A stretch of DNA of 35,553 bases. Origin: JANMDU01 sp031376455 (GTDB lineage: Bacteria > Pseudomonadota > Gammaproteobacteria > Burkholderiales > Burkholderiaceae_C). A program made the position numbers and the translations under genes. The notes beneath the pieces are model-generated. The model was given only the letters and a program-made list of their open reading frames with translations, was not told the DNA's origin and made no database searches. Shown here one piece after another: positions 15,297 to 23,504 of the stretch. The DNA is taken from the NCBI GenBank assembly GCA_031376455.1, contig JANMDU010000074.1:1-35553 (forward strand). Reading direction: 5' to 3'. Within the stretch, counting starts at the first letter, position 1; each line of letters opens with the position of its first letter.

Positions 15297-16793
15297 TTAT
15301 TCCCTTAACTCAGCATACGCGCGAGCCAGCTCTTGCACTCCCGCATCAATCAGATGGCCGGGTATCGCCGCATAACCTAAGCGCAGATGCGTCTGAGCAG
15401 CGGTGGATGATTTTTTGAAAAATATATCCCCTGGCTCAATCAACACACCGCGCGCTGCACAGGTCTCAGCCAGTAGCTGCGTGTTCAATCCATCGGGGCC
15501 TTTGACCCACGCACCCGAACCACCCAATGAAGGTGTGATGTGAAAATGCGGTAGATACTTGGCAAAGGCACTGTTCAGCAGCTCGCGCCGCTCTCGGTAA
15601 GTCGCGTTTAATTTGCGAATGAATGCATCTTGGTGACCTTGGGCAATGAACAAGCTGGCAGTGTGCGCGTTATTAGCTGGCGTGTGCCGCATGATGAGGC
15701 GTCGCAAGGCACGCAGTTCGCGGATCAGCTCGGCAGGTGCCACGATGTAGCCGATGCGCAAGCCATGCGCCAGAGTTTTAGACAAACTGCCCAAGTAGAT
15801 CACGCGGCCATCTGTATCTAGGCTTTTCAGTGCGGGCAGTGGTCTGCCAGAAAAGTTCAGTTCGCTTTCATGGTCATCTTCAAAAAGCACCATATCGCGC
15901 TTTTTGGCCAAGGCCAAAATCTCATGCCTGCGCGACAACGGCATGGTGACCGTGGTGGGGCACTGGTGGCTGGGCGTGACGTACACGTAAGCGCATTGGC
16001 TCATGGCGCGCGAGGCGACCAAGCCATCCGAGTCAATCGGCAGTGCTTTAACGTGGTCACTTCGCAGCAAGAAATTGTTACGTGCATCAGGATAGCCGGG
16101 GTCTTCAATGCCCACCACCGTCTTGCGATCCAGCAGCACATGGGCCAACAAATAACAGGCCATCTGCGCACCCGCAGTCACCAAAATTTCATCGCGTTTG
16201 GCGATGATGCCTCGCGCGGGCAGCAGCCGGTGCTGGATCTGATCCAGCAGGGCATCTGAGTCGCGGTTGATATGGTCTTGCGCCCACTTCTTCACAGCAG
16301 GGACAAACAGCGCTTGATGTGCGCATGCTCGCCAATCTTTGAGCGGCACGAGGCTGGCATCAAACTGACCATACACAAATGGATAGGTGTAGTCTTGCCA
16401 ATTGGCAGGTTTAACGATATTGCGCTGATGCCCTGCACGAGAAACAAGCCGCGCATCCCACTGAATGCCCGTGTGTGTGGCTACTTGGGGTAAGGACTGG
16501 ATAGCTTGCCCCAACAAGATATCGCCATTAACCACCAAACCACTGCGAGGTGTGGCGATCAAAAAACCTTTGTCCACCAACACTTGCATGGCCAGCGAGA
16601 CCGTATTGCGCGACAGACCCAAGGCCTGTGCCAACGCGCGACTCGTTGGCACTTTGGTACCTGCAGGTACTAAGCCCATCAAAATGGAAGACACCATCAT
16701 CTCTTTGACCCGGCCTTGCAGTGTTGCGCTGCTGCCCGAGAATTGTGGAAAGAGCTTGGCCCAGATGCCCGTGATCTCTTGCTTTTGTCTCAT
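15297..16793 (-). CDS. MocR/PdxR-type regulator (GntR helix-turn-helix plus PLP aminotransferase-like domain), TauR-like
   Basis: The 498-residue protein has an N-terminal GntR-type winged helix (about residues 22-90, with GTKVPTSRALAQALGLSRNT and LVDKGFLIATPRSG) fused to a fold-type-I aminotransferase domain. The PLP-binding Lys is K339 in GSLSKTLAHGLRIGY. MocR regulators sense a pathway amine or PLP adduct rather than catalyse. TauR of Rhodobacter, which controls taurine transport genes, belongs to this group, and this gene is divergent from a tauABC-like operon. I chose the ATG at 16793, with AGGA eight bases upstream; the longer frame to 16850 would run over the operator region. It probably controls the locus through TTGGTGC sites in the divergent gap. 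Confidence 0.88.
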   Translation of the reverse strand: MRQKQEITGIWAKLFPQFSGSSATLQGRVKEMMVSSILMGLVPAGTKVPTSRALAQALGLSRNTVSLAMQVLVDKGFLIATPRSGLVVNGDILLGQAIQSLPQVATHTGIQWDARLVSRAGHQRNIVKPANWQDYTYPFVYGQFDASLVPLKDWRACAHQALFVPAVKKWAQDHINRDSDALLDQIQHRLLPARGIIAKRDEILVTAGAQMACYLLAHVLLDRKTVVGIEDPGYPDARNNFLLRSDHVKALPIDSDGLVASRAMSQCAYVYVTPSHQCPTTVTMPLSRRHEILALAKKRDMVLFEDDHESELNFSGRPLPALKSLDTDGRVIYLGSLSKTLAHGLRIGYIVAPAELIRELRALRRLIMRHTPANNAHTASLFIAQGHQDAFIRKLNATYRERRELLNSAFAKYLPHFHITPSLGGSGAWVKGPDGLNTQLLAETCAARGVLIEPGDIFFKKSSTAAQTHLRLGYAAIPGHLIDAGVQELARAYAELRE

Positions 16794-16833
16794 GTTGCGA
16801 TCCTGTCGAAAAAAATTATTCCAGCGCACCTTC

Positions 16834-16941
16834 TTGGTGTTTTGCACCAATCAAGGGTAATCCCGAGAAATCCTTGGCGACTACTTGGTGCGTTTTTTAC
16901 AGCGCGAAGAAAAGTCGTAGGGGTTTTCATTTTGGCACCAA
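16834..16941. promoter_or_regulatory. Four TTGGTGC-type half-sites in the divergent regulator/transporter gap
   Basis: The half-site TTGGTG(C) occurs at 16834-16839 (plus), 16844-16850 (minus, GCACCAA), 16885-16891 (plus) and 16935-16941 (minus). The first two form the palindrome TTGGTG-TTTTG-CACCAA. The last lies inside the palindrome TTTTGGCACCAAAA (16930-16943). Such clustering in a divergent gap fits binding sites of the MocR-type regulator; the assignment is inference. Confidence 0.55.
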
Positions 16942-17070
16942 AATAAAATCAATCTGGCTCTATTATTCAAAAATAAATTTGCCTACCATTGCCTCAGGTC
17001 ACTTGCCAGTCGGCAAGTACGCCCCTTTCAAACCTACTGCGTCTGCAATTTCTTTTACTGGATGGACACC

Positions 17071-18072
17071 ATGAAACACCTGCTTAAAACACTGCTCATT
17101 GGCACGGCCTTCACCCTTAGCTTGGTCTCACAGGCCGTTGCTCAAACCAAGGTGGTGATTGGCCATTTTGGCGATCCTGTGCCCTATAAAGCGCTGATAG
17201 CCAACGGAGCGCTTGAAAAAGCAACGGGCTGGACGATTGAGTGGCGTCAATTTAATTCGGGTGCCGAAGTCAATGCGGCTATGGCCTCTGGCGGCATTCA
17301 AATTTCTGAAATCGGCTCTTCGCCATTGTCTGCTGGTCTCAGCTCTGGCATCGACTATCAGATGGTGTCGGTGGGCAAAGTTATTGATAGTTCAGAGGCA
17401 TTGGTGAGCAGAAATGGATCTGGTATTGAAAAGGGAGCCGACTTGAAAGGCAAGAAAATTGCTGTGCCCATTGGTTCCACCGCGCACTTCTCGCTGATGG
17501 GCGCTTTAAAAATGTACGGCTTGACAGAAAAAGAGGTCACCGTTCTTGGTATGTCGCCACCAGAAATTGCGGCTGCATGGGCGCAAAACGCGATTGATGC
17601 GGCTTTTGTTTGGGTTCCTGTTCAAGCCAAATTACGTGAAAACGGCAAGGTTATGGTGACTGCTGGTGCAGTTGCCAAAACGGGCTTTAATACATTCAAT
17701 GGCTGGGTTGTGCATAACAAGTTCCAAACGCCGGCCAATCGCGCAGGCATCGTTAACTTTTTCAAGGCGATGAATGAAATTAACGGTGACTATCACAAAA
17801 ATAAAACCGCATGGAACGCCGACTCAGAAAAAATCAAGGCTGTCGCTGCTAGCGTAGGCGTCACGCCAGCTGCTGTCGTGTCCATGTTGGACGGCACCAC
17901 TTACCCTGATGGCGATTTGAACATGTCAGCAGCTTGGATGGGCGGCGGCGCAGCTGCCACGATCAAGTCGACGGCTGAATTTCTGAAGGGCGCGGGTCGT
18001 ATTAGTGCAACGGCAGACAATTACAACAAGTTTGTCAATTCCGAGTTCGCCAAAGCTGCTGCTGGCAAGTAA
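17071..18072 (+). CDS. tauA: TauA-like periplasmic sulfonate-binding protein
   Basis: The 333-residue protein has a signal peptide (about residues 1-25, LLIGTAFTLSLVSQAVAQ). The mature part matches TauA: VVIGHFGDPVPYKALIANG, then WRQFNSGAEVNAAMASGGIQ, ISEIGSSPLSAG and SSEALVSRNGSG. TauA-type proteins deliver taurine or related sulfonates to an ABC importer; the Gly-Ser-Ser-Pro loop contacts the ligand in the family. I prefer the ATG at 17071, with GGATGG five bases upstream, over the ATG at 17062. It heads an operon with the ATPase and permease, then the dehydrogenase, aminotransferase and sulfo-lyase genes. The ligand is more likely a C3 sulfonate than taurine, given those enzymes and the absence of taurine dioxygenase, taurine-pyruvate aminotransferase and sulfoacetaldehyde acetyltransferase genes. 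Confidence 0.88.
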   Translation: MKHLLKTLLIGTAFTLSLVSQAVAQTKVVIGHFGDPVPYKALIANGALEKATGWTIEWRQFNSGAEVNAAMASGGIQISEIGSSPLSAGLSSGIDYQMVSVGKVIDSSEALVSRNGSGIEKGADLKGKKIAVPIGSTAHFSLMGALKMYGLTEKEVTVLGMSPPEIAAAWAQNAIDAAFVWVPVQAKLRENGKVMVTAGAVAKTGFNTFNGWVVHNKFQTPANRAGIVNFFKAMNEINGDYHKNKTAWNADSEKIKAVAASVGVTPAAVVSMLDGTTYPDGDLNMSAAWMGGGAAATIKSTAEFLKGAGRISATADNYNKFVNSEFAKAAAGK

Positions 18073-18088
18073 TTCGCCTTGCGCACAT

Positions 18089-18130
18089 CGCGTGCTGACC
18101 TGACTTGTGCAGGCAAAGGGTCAGCACGCG
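18089..18130 (+). promoter_or_regulatory. Intercistronic 12-bp hairpin between tauA and tauB
   Basis: CGCGTGCTGACC (18089-18100) and GGTCAGCACGCG (18119-18130) form a perfect 12-base inverted repeat with an 18-base loop in the 80-base gap after the binding-protein gene. No T-run follows. Such hairpins after binding-protein genes protect the upstream message and raise its level over the ATPase and permease. Confidence 0.6.
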
Positions 18131-18152
18131 CCATCAACCCCTGAGGTTCACC

Positions 18153-18947
18153 ATGTCAGCACTCAGCATCAAAAATGCGTCTGTGTTTTACCCGGTTGCG
18201 GGTAAACCGCCTGTTCACGCGCTTAAAAATATTAACCTCGACATCCATGAAAAAGAGTTTGTGGTGGCCTTGGGTGCATCAGGATGTGGAAAATCAACCC
18301 TGTTGAACCTGATTGCCGGATTCATGGCACCTAGCGAAGGTGAAATTTCGCTCAACGACCGCGTCGTCACGGGGCCAGGCGCGGACCGTTCAGTGGTGTT
18401 TCAAAAGCATGCGTTATTGCCTTGGTTAAACGTGCTGGATAACGTGGCTTTCGGTCTGAAAATTCAGGGTCACGACAAAGTCAAGCGCGAGGGCATTGCG
18501 CGAGATTTTATTAAGCTGCTGGGGCTGGAGCAGTTTGAGCAATCGGCCACTTATGAGCTGTCGGGCGGCATGCAGCAGCGCGTTGGCATTGCAAGGGCGC
18601 TCACCAGTGACCCCGCCATTTTGCTGATGGACGAACCTCTGGGCGCGCTCGATGCGCTCACCCGCGAGCGGGCGCAAGAGCTGATTTTGAAAGTGTGGCG
18701 CGACACAGGCAAGATGGTATTTTTTATCACCCACAGCGTGGAAGAAGCGCTGTTCATGGGGACCAAATTGATTGTGATGTCGCCTCGCCCGGGGCGCATT
18801 TCGCACTCATTCGACTTGCCATTTAGCCAGCGCTATTTTGAGACGGGAAATGCGCGCGAGATCAAAGCATCCGCAGAATTTATTAGCCTCAGAGAAAAGA
18901 TTTTGCAGATCATCTTCGCTGACGAAGCAGGAGAGCATCATGAGTGA
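18153..18947 (+). CDS. tauB: TauB-like sulfonate ABC transporter ATPase
   Basis: The 264-residue protein is a standard import ATPase: Walker A GASGCGKST (residues 41-49), Q-loop in VVFQKHALLPWLNV, signature LSGGMQQR, Walker B ILLMDEP followed by D-loop GALDAL, and the switch His in FFITHSVEEALFM. The HALLPWLN pattern after the Q-loop is typical of the nitrate/sulfonate/taurine subfamily. The ATG at 18153 has GAGG nine bases upstream. It is separated from tauA by the 12-base hairpin and overlaps the permease gene by 8 bases. It energises uptake at the cytoplasmic face of the inner membrane. Confidence 0.93.
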   Translation: MSALSIKNASVFYPVAGKPPVHALKNINLDIHEKEFVVALGASGCGKSTLLNLIAGFMAPSEGEISLNDRVVTGPGADRSVVFQKHALLPWLNVLDNVAFGLKIQGHDKVKREGIARDFIKLLGLEQFEQSATYELSGGMQQRVGIARALTSDPAILLMDEPLGALDALTRERAQELILKVWRDTGKMVFFITHSVEEALFMGTKLIVMSPRPGRISHSFDLPFSQRYFETGNAREIKASAEFISLREKILQIIFADEAGEHHE

Positions 18948-19812
18948 ACCCCGCACTGCAAATGGCCCAACCACTGGTAATGGCCTCTGGGCCGGCTTGA
19001 TGAAAGCCAAACCCGCCAAGCCGGGTGAAATATATGGCGTACCTGGCCAAGGCGAGAGCCTCAAAATCAGCGCCGTCGTCATTACCGGGTTGATCTTTGT
19101 CTGGTGGCTCGTCACCTATGTCGGCTTCGTCAAGCCGCTTTTCTTGCCTTCCCCAATGGCCGTGATCGACGCTTTTCTGACCATGCTCCGAGATGGTTTT
19201 ACCGGTGCTAGCTTTTGGGAACACACCTGGGTCAGCACGCTGCGGGTTTTTGGCGCGTTTCTGTTGGCCTGTGTGATCGGAATCCCACTTGGCATCGCGA
19301 TGGGGATGAGCCCCGTGGCACGCGGTATTTTTGACCCGCCGATTGAGTTCTACCGTCCGATTCCACCGCTGGCTTACCTACCACTGATGATCATCTGGTT
19401 CGGTATTGATGAGTTGTCTAAAGTTTTGCTGATTTTTCTGTCGGTCTTGGCACCAATGGCTTTGGGCGCGCGTGCTGGCGTGAAATCGGCGGCGATTGAG
19501 CAGATTCATGCAGCCTATTCGTTTGGCGCAACCCGCTGGCAGGTGGTTCGTATGGTGATCTTGCCATCTGCTATGCCTGAAATCTTTACGGCCATGCGAG
19601 TTGGTATTGGGTTTGGTTGGACCACACTGGTGGCTGCAGAAATGGTCGCCGCCACCTCTGGTTTGGGCTACACGGTATTGTCAGCCTCCAGATTTTTGCA
19701 GACACCGATTGTGATCATGGGGATTGTGGTGATTGCGATCATTGCCTATGCCTTTGATCACTTGGTGCGCTTTGTTGAGCGCCGCGTTGTGCCTTGGAAA
19801 GGCCGTGGTTAA
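18940..19812 (+). CDS. tauC: TauC-like sulfonate ABC transporter permease
   Basis: The 290-residue protein has about six membrane helices and the coupling-loop sequence AAYSFGATRWQVVRMVILPSA, in which E-A-A-x-x-x-G is replaced by A-A-Y-S-F-G. FYRPIPPLAYLPLMIIWFG is typical of SsuC/TauC permeases. The first 40 residues are polar and Gly/Pro-rich. The ATG at 18940 overlaps the end of tauB by 8 bases, with AGGAG (18929-18933) upstream. It forms the channel of the importer with TauA and TauB. The dehydrogenase gene follows after 28 bases. Confidence 0.92.
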   Translation: MSEPRTANGPTTGNGLWAGLMKAKPAKPGEIYGVPGQGESLKISAVVITGLIFVWWLVTYVGFVKPLFLPSPMAVIDAFLTMLRDGFTGASFWEHTWVSTLRVFGAFLLACVIGIPLGIAMGMSPVARGIFDPPIEFYRPIPPLAYLPLMIIWFGIDELSKVLLIFLSVLAPMALGARAGVKSAAIEQIHAAYSFGATRWQVVRMVILPSAMPEIFTAMRVGIGFGWTTLVAAEMVAATSGLGYTVLSASRFLQTPIVIMGIVVIAIIAYAFDHLVRFVERRVVPWKGRG

Positions 19813-19840
19813 GTCAATTTAATTGAGAGAAAGTCATTCC

Positions 19841-21160
19841 ATGACGATTGAGTATTTGAAGAAAGCGACACCGCCACAAGAGGCGATTGACAATGCGACA
19901 TCCGAGACTGTTGAAAGACTCTTAGCTGATATCCAAAAAAATGGCCGCGCGGCCGTTGAAAAATATGCACGTGACTTTGATGGCTGGCATGGCCCGATTG
20001 TGCTCGGCGAAGATGACTTTGCCAAAGCCAGCAAAGCCTTGAGCCAAGGTATCAAGGACGACATTGCTTTTGCGCATTCACGCGTGAAAGACTTTGCCAT
20101 GCGCCAGCGCGAGTCCTTGCATGAGTTTGAAGTCGAGTTGATTAGCGGCTTGATTGCTGGGCAAAAGCTGATTCCTGTGAACACGGCGGGTTGTTACGTT
20201 CCCGGTGGTCGCTACGCCCATGCAGCATCCGCCATCATGAGCGTATGTACGGCCAAGGTTGCTGGTGTGCCGAATATCGTGGCCACATCGCCGGGCCACA
20301 AAGAGGCGGGCGTCAACCCCGCCATTTTGCACACCATGAAGCTCTGTGGTGCAGACACCGTCTTGGCATTGGGTGGCGTGCAAGGCATTGCCGCGATGGC
20401 GTTTGGCTTGTATTCACCCAAGCCGGCGGACGTGATTGTCGGCCCCGGCAACCGATTTGTGGCTGAGGCCAAGCGCACGCTATTTGGCCGCATTGGCATT
20501 GATGTAGTGGCAGGGCCGACCGAATCCGCGATCATTGCCGACGAAACCGCCGATGTGAATTTGGTGGCGGCTGACCTTGCTGGCCAAGCCGAGCACGGGC
20601 CTGACTCACCTGTGTGGCTGTACACATCCTCACGCGAGTTGGGGCTCAAGGTCATTGAGATCATGCCCTCAGTGATTGCTGCTCTTCCGGAGCTGGCACG
20701 CAATGCAGCCACCGCCGCCTGGCGTGACTACGGTGAGGTGGTGCTGGTCGGCAGCCGTGAAGAAATAGTTGAGATCAGCGACCAATATGCGCCCGAACAT
20801 TTGCAGGTGTTGGCCAAAGACCTGGATTGGTGGCTATCGAAGCTGACCAACTACGGCTCTCTCTTTTTAGGTGAAGAAACCACCGTGGCATATGGCGACA
20901 AGTGTGCAGGCCCAAACCATATTTTGCCAACACGTGGTGCTGCGCGTTATTCGGGCGGCTTAAGTGTGGGCAAGTTCATCAAAACTGTGACCTACCAGCG
21001 CCTGACGCGTGGAGCGAGCCGCGAAGTGGGTCAAGTTGCGGCTCGAATCTCTCGCCTTGAAGGCATGGAAGGCCATGCGCGAACGGGTGATATCCGGTTG
21101 AAAAAATACTATCCGCAAGAATCGTTTGAATTGGGCACACTGGCTGGCCATCAGCATTGA
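19841..21160 (+). CDS. hpsN: HpsN-like sulfopropanediol 3-dehydrogenase (histidinol dehydrogenase fold)
   Basis: The 439-residue protein belongs to the histidinol dehydrogenase family, NAD+- and zinc-dependent enzymes that oxidise a primary alcohol to a carboxylate in two steps. The zinc and catalytic residues are kept: Q249 and H252 in AGQAEHGPDSP, E319-H320 in APEHLQV, D353 in AYGDKCAGPNH and H412 in EGHARTGD. There is no his operon context. The ending LEGMEGHARTGDIRLKKYYP and the sulfonate-importer context fit HpsN, which converts (R)-2,3-dihydroxypropane-1-sulfonate to (R)-3-sulfolactate. Because true HisD oxidises an amino alcohol, the amino analogue cysteinolate is also a conceivable substrate and would yield cysteate for CuyA. 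It starts 28 bases after tauC and ends seven bases before the aminotransferase start. Confidence 0.82.
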   Translation: MTIEYLKKATPPQEAIDNATSETVERLLADIQKNGRAAVEKYARDFDGWHGPIVLGEDDFAKASKALSQGIKDDIAFAHSRVKDFAMRQRESLHEFEVELISGLIAGQKLIPVNTAGCYVPGGRYAHAASAIMSVCTAKVAGVPNIVATSPGHKEAGVNPAILHTMKLCGADTVLALGGVQGIAAMAFGLYSPKPADVIVGPGNRFVAEAKRTLFGRIGIDVVAGPTESAIIADETADVNLVAADLAGQAEHGPDSPVWLYTSSRELGLKVIEIMPSVIAALPELARNAATAAWRDYGEVVLVGSREEIVEISDQYAPEHLQVLAKDLDWWLSKLTNYGSLFLGEETTVAYGDKCAGPNHILPTRGAARYSGGLSVGKFIKTVTYQRLTRGASREVGQVAARISRLEGMEGHARTGDIRLKKYYPQESFELGTLAGHQH

Positions 21161-21167
21161 TTTCAAG

Positions 21168-22406
21168 ATGTCTGCAACGATGAAAACACCCAACAAAGCC
21201 CGTGCGCCAGACGGCTTGTGGTTTGGCAAAGACCTGAGCACACCCGAACCGATCTCCGAGGAGTCGATAGAGCGCGCGGTGGCGTTGATGCGCACAGGCA
21301 GGTTGCATCGCTACGGTGAGCAAGGCTCAGGTTACCCCGAGCCTTCATTGCTGGAGCAAGACTATGCTGCTTATGTGGGCAGTAAGTATTGCGTGGCAAT
21401 TAGCTCCTGCGGTGCAGCCATGTTCATTGCGCTGAAGGCGCTGGGCGTCGAACCGGGCGACAAAGTGCTGACCAGCACCTTTACGCTAGCGCCAGTGCCA
21501 GGTGCCATTGCGCATGCGGCGGCCGAGGCCGTGCTGATTGAAACCACCGCCGATTACATGACGGATTTGCACGACTTGGAGCACAAAGCAGCGACCAGTG
21601 GCGCTAAAGTATTTTTGCTGTCCCACATGCGAGGCCATATTGCCGATTTGGAGACAATACGCGCCATTTGCGACAAACACGGCATCGCCATCATTGAAGA
21701 CTGTGCCCACACCATGGGCGCAAAGTGGGACGGCAAGCACACCGGCACATGGGGCAAAGTGGGCTGCTACAGCGCGCAGACTTATAAACACATCAACTCA
21801 GGCGAAGGCGGTTTGCTCGTCACGGATGACGACGATGTGGCTGCGCAAGCAATTTTGATGTCGGGCTGCTACATGATGTACAACCAGCATATTTTGAAGC
21901 CAGAGTCGCAAGTGTTTGAGCGCTGGAAATACGTCACCCCCAATTTCAGTATGCGCATGTCGAACTTGGCGGCAAGTCTGCTGCGCCCGCAAATTAGCCA
22001 ACTGGCTGATCGCGGGCGGCGCTGGAATCACATTTATGCTGCGCTAGAGCGCGAGCTCACAAAGGCTGCACACGTCTCTGTGCCCGCACGCCACGCTAAA
22101 GAAGAATTTATCGCCAGCTCGATTCAGTTCACGCTCCATTTATCTCCACCGCAAATAGAGCGTTTCCTCAAAGAGTGTGATTTGCGTGGCCTTTATATCA
22201 AGTGGTTTGGCACGCCCGCGCCCGTGGCTTTTACCAGCAATTATGAGCACTGGCGATATCTGACCAGCGAGCCAAACGTTCCTCAATCGATGGGCATCTT
22301 GAATAAGTTGCTCGACCTACGCACCCCGCTCTCGCTCACTGATGACGACTGCGTGTTGATCGGCCGCATTGTGGCAGCCGCCAGTTTGATCGCTGCTGCC
22401 CACTGA
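21168..22406 (+). CDS. DegT/DnrJ/EryC1-family PLP aminotransferase of the sulfonate locus
   Basis: The 412-residue protein has the DegT-family layout: AISSCGAAMFIALKALGVEP (PLP phosphate site), D178 in IIEDCAHTMGA (pyridine nitrogen contact), and K207 in AQTYKHINSGEGG (Schiff-base Lys). The family mainly transaminates sugar-linked ketones and some inositol- and amino-alcohol-like substrates. There are no nucleotide-sugar or glycosyltransferase genes here. Its place between an HpsN-like dehydrogenase and a cysteate sulfo-lyase implies a role in moving amino groups on a C3 sulfonate, for instance between sulfopyruvate and cysteate or on dihydroxyacetone-like sulfonates. This is inference; no DegT member with that role is known to me. 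The start at 21168 (ATG) is chosen over 21180 with little ribosome-site support. Confidence 0.82.
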   Translation: MSATMKTPNKARAPDGLWFGKDLSTPEPISEESIERAVALMRTGRLHRYGEQGSGYPEPSLLEQDYAAYVGSKYCVAISSCGAAMFIALKALGVEPGDKVLTSTFTLAPVPGAIAHAAAEAVLIETTADYMTDLHDLEHKAATSGAKVFLLSHMRGHIADLETIRAICDKHGIAIIEDCAHTMGAKWDGKHTGTWGKVGCYSAQTYKHINSGEGGLLVTDDDDVAAQAILMSGCYMMYNQHILKPESQVFERWKYVTPNFSMRMSNLAASLLRPQISQLADRGRRWNHIYAALERELTKAAHVSVPARHAKEEFIASSIQFTLHLSPPQIERFLKECDLRGLYIKWFGTPAPVAFTSNYEHWRYLTSEPNVPQSMGILNKLLDLRTPLSLTDDDCVLIGRIVAAASLIAAAH

Positions 22407-22470
22407 ACTTTGCCTCGTTGTTGGGTAAATCTCCTACATTTTTCATTTCAAAACATAGAGAAAAAACACC

Positions 22471-23481
22471 ATGAAACTCACCAACTTCCCCCGCGTTCGC
22501 ATCACCCACGGCCCCACACCGCTGGAGTTCATGCCGCGTTTGACAGAAGCCTTAGGCGGCCCCAACCTGTACATCAAGCGAGACGACTGCACAGGCTTGG
22601 GCACGGGTGGCAACAAAACCCGCAAGCTTGAATTTTTAATGGCAGATGCGGCAAAACACGGCGCTGACACCATCATCACGCAAGGCGCAACGCAATCGAA
22701 TCACGCGCGACAGACGGTGGCCATTGCCGCCAAGATGGGCATGAAATGCGAGATCTTGCTAGAAGACCGCACGGGCTCGCAAGTTGACAACTATAAGCAA
22801 TCTGGCAACGTGTTTTTAAACCATCTGTATGGTGCGAATGTGCAAGAAGTGCCCGGTGGCACCGACATGAATGTCGCTATGGCCAAGCTGGCCGATGAGC
22901 TACGCGCCAAAGGCCAAAAGCCCTACATCATCCCCGGCGGCGGCTCGAACCCGATTGGCGCTTTGGGTTATGTCGTGTGCGCGCTTGAAATGGTGGATCA
23001 ATTTAACAATCTCGGCCTGAATGTGAGTTGCATCACGCATGCCACGGGCAGCGCAGGCACGCAAGCGGGCTTGGTGGTGGGCCTAGAAGGCGCACGCAGC
23101 CAAATCCCGGTACTCGGCATTGGCGTGCGCGCGCCCAAAGAAGCGCAAGAGACCAGTATTTACAACCTGGCCGTTAAAACCGCTGACTTGCTAGGCGTAC
23201 ACGGCAGCGTAAGCCGCGAGAGCGTCATGGCCAATTGCGACTACGTAGGCGGCGGCTACGGCGTGCCCACGCCCGGCATGATTGAAGCCGTCACCATGAT
23301 GGCGAGGCTAGAAGGCATTTTGCTCGACCCCGTGTATTCAGGCAAAGGCATGGCTGGCCTCATTGATCTGTGTCGTAAAGGGCATTTTAAGAAAGGCGAG
23401 AACGTCGTGTTCTTGCACACGGGTGGCGCAGTGGCCTTGTATGGTTATATGGATGCTTTTAGCGGTTTGAAGCCACTGTAG
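22471..23481 (+). CDS. cuyA: L-cysteate sulfo-lyase CuyA (D-cysteine desulfhydrase family)
   Basis: The 336-residue protein is a fold-type-II PLP enzyme. K49 in GTGGNKTRKLEFLM forms the Schiff base, and S76-N77-H78 in QGATQSNHARQ is the catalytic neighbour set shared with D-cysteine desulfhydrase and ACC deaminase. The IKRDDCTGL start, SNPIGALGYVVCALEM, CITHATGSAGTQAG and the ending KKGENVVFLHTGGAVALYGY agree closely with marine CuyA proteins as I remember them. CuyA cleaves cysteate to pyruvate, ammonium and sulfite; D-cysteine desulfhydrase activity is a known side or alternative function. Placement behind a sulfonate importer favours cysteate. No sulfite exporter or sulfite dehydrogenase gene is in the window. 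A 64-base gap separates it from the aminotransferase gene. Confidence 0.88.
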   Translation: MKLTNFPRVRITHGPTPLEFMPRLTEALGGPNLYIKRDDCTGLGTGGNKTRKLEFLMADAAKHGADTIITQGATQSNHARQTVAIAAKMGMKCEILLEDRTGSQVDNYKQSGNVFLNHLYGANVQEVPGGTDMNVAMAKLADELRAKGQKPYIIPGGGSNPIGALGYVVCALEMVDQFNNLGLNVSCITHATGSAGTQAGLVVGLEGARSQIPVLGIGVRAPKEAQETSIYNLAVKTADLLGVHGSVSRESVMANCDYVGGGYGVPTPGMIEAVTMMARLEGILLDPVYSGKGMAGLIDLCRKGHFKKGENVVFLHTGGAVALYGYMDAFSGLKPL

Positions 23482-23504
23482 AAACCCCTTGCAAAGCTTG
23501 CAGC

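Noticed and set aside
16793..16850. Longer N-terminus for the MocR regulator
   Set aside because: The extra 19 codons would cross the palindromic half-sites, and the ATG at 16793 has the better ribosome site.
19841..21160. Histidine-biosynthesis HisD
   Set aside because: No his genes are adjacent, the gene sits in a sulfonate-importer run, and its ending fits HpsN better, though both share the fold.
22471..23481. ACC deaminase
   Set aside because: The sequence follows CuyA/D-cysteine desulfhydrase across its length, and the context is sulfonate uptake.
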